5,153 bases of DNA from Acidobacteriota bacterium (lineage in GTDB: Bacteria; Acidobacteriota; Aminicenantia; UBA2199). The DNA lies in NCBI GenBank assembly GCA_021817755.1, contig JAKAGC010000367.1, positions 1 to 5,153 on the forward strand, given 5' to 3'. Each line of letters starts with the position of its first letter. Position 1 is the first letter of the stretch. Positions 5,136-5,153 of this stretch are shown piece by piece. A model generated the notes under the pieces. The model was given only the letters and a program-made list of their open reading frames with translations, was not told where the DNA came from and did no database searches. Position numbers and translations under genes: made by a program.

Positions 5136-5153
5136 ATGGAGAAGAAGAAAATC
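5136..5153 (+). CDS. Possible start of a gene downstream of arcA (cut by right edge)
   Basis: An ATG directly follows the arcA TGA and opens six codons (MEKKKI) before the window ends. It could be the start of the next gene, translated by coupling to arcA. Equally, the GGAG at 5138-5141 may be the ribosome site of a gene starting just past the edge. Too little is visible to name a product. Confidence 0.2.

Overview
This window holds a seven-gene arsenic-resistance cluster on the minus strand (acr3 is cut by the left edge). A single arginine deiminase gene diverges from it on the plus strand. The DNA is AT-rich, roughly 40% GC by eye. Most starts have a good Shine-Dalgarno sequence, and the two best promoters look like sigma70 sites, so this is a bacterium that relies on SD-led initiation. 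Arginine deiminase and the density of thiol-redox proteins fit an anaerobe or facultative anaerobe. The arginine deiminase resembles the type I associate with Bacteroidetes and neighbouring phyla, but strong SD sites are unusual there, so I leave the phylum open.

Minus-strand cluster, in transcription order from right to left: arsR repressor (3415-3756); arsP-type organoarsenical permease (2108-3280); a 79-residue thioredoxin-like protein of the MTH895/TM0996 type with CPKC (1775-2014); a DGC-domain putative zinc-binding protein (1395-1796); a membrane-anchored thioredoxin with CIPC (956-1381); a CcdA-type membrane electron carrier (264-959); and an ACR3 arsenite efflux carrier (1-241, N-terminal 80 residues). 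From the small thioredoxin to acr3 the genes overlap or lie within 22 bases, so they are almost certainly cotranscribed. arsP and arsR are set off by gaps of 93 and 134 bases, which hold a long hairpin and a candidate ArsR operator respectively.

How it may work: ArsR senses trivalent arsenic through Cys residues and represses its own promoter. A perfect 8-4-8 dyad sits between the -10 and the arsR start codon, and an imperfect copy with the same geometry lies ahead of arsP. ACR3 exports arsenite and ArsP is expected to export trivalent organoarsenicals. CcdA could carry electrons from the cytoplasm across the membrane to the anchored CIPC thioredoxin, so the cluster pairs two efflux pumps with reducing power on both sides of the membrane. 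No arsenate reductase (arsC) or arsenic methyltransferase (arsM) lies in the window. The roles of the DGC protein and the small thioredoxin in arsenic handling are unknown.

Right side: a back-to-back divergent promoter region (3757-3872) separates arsR from arcA (3873-5135), an apparently intact arginine deiminase with all catalytic residues. A possible next gene starts directly after its stop codon at the window edge. No stretch over 300 bases lacks a gene. I see no RNA genes, CRISPR arrays or mobile elements.
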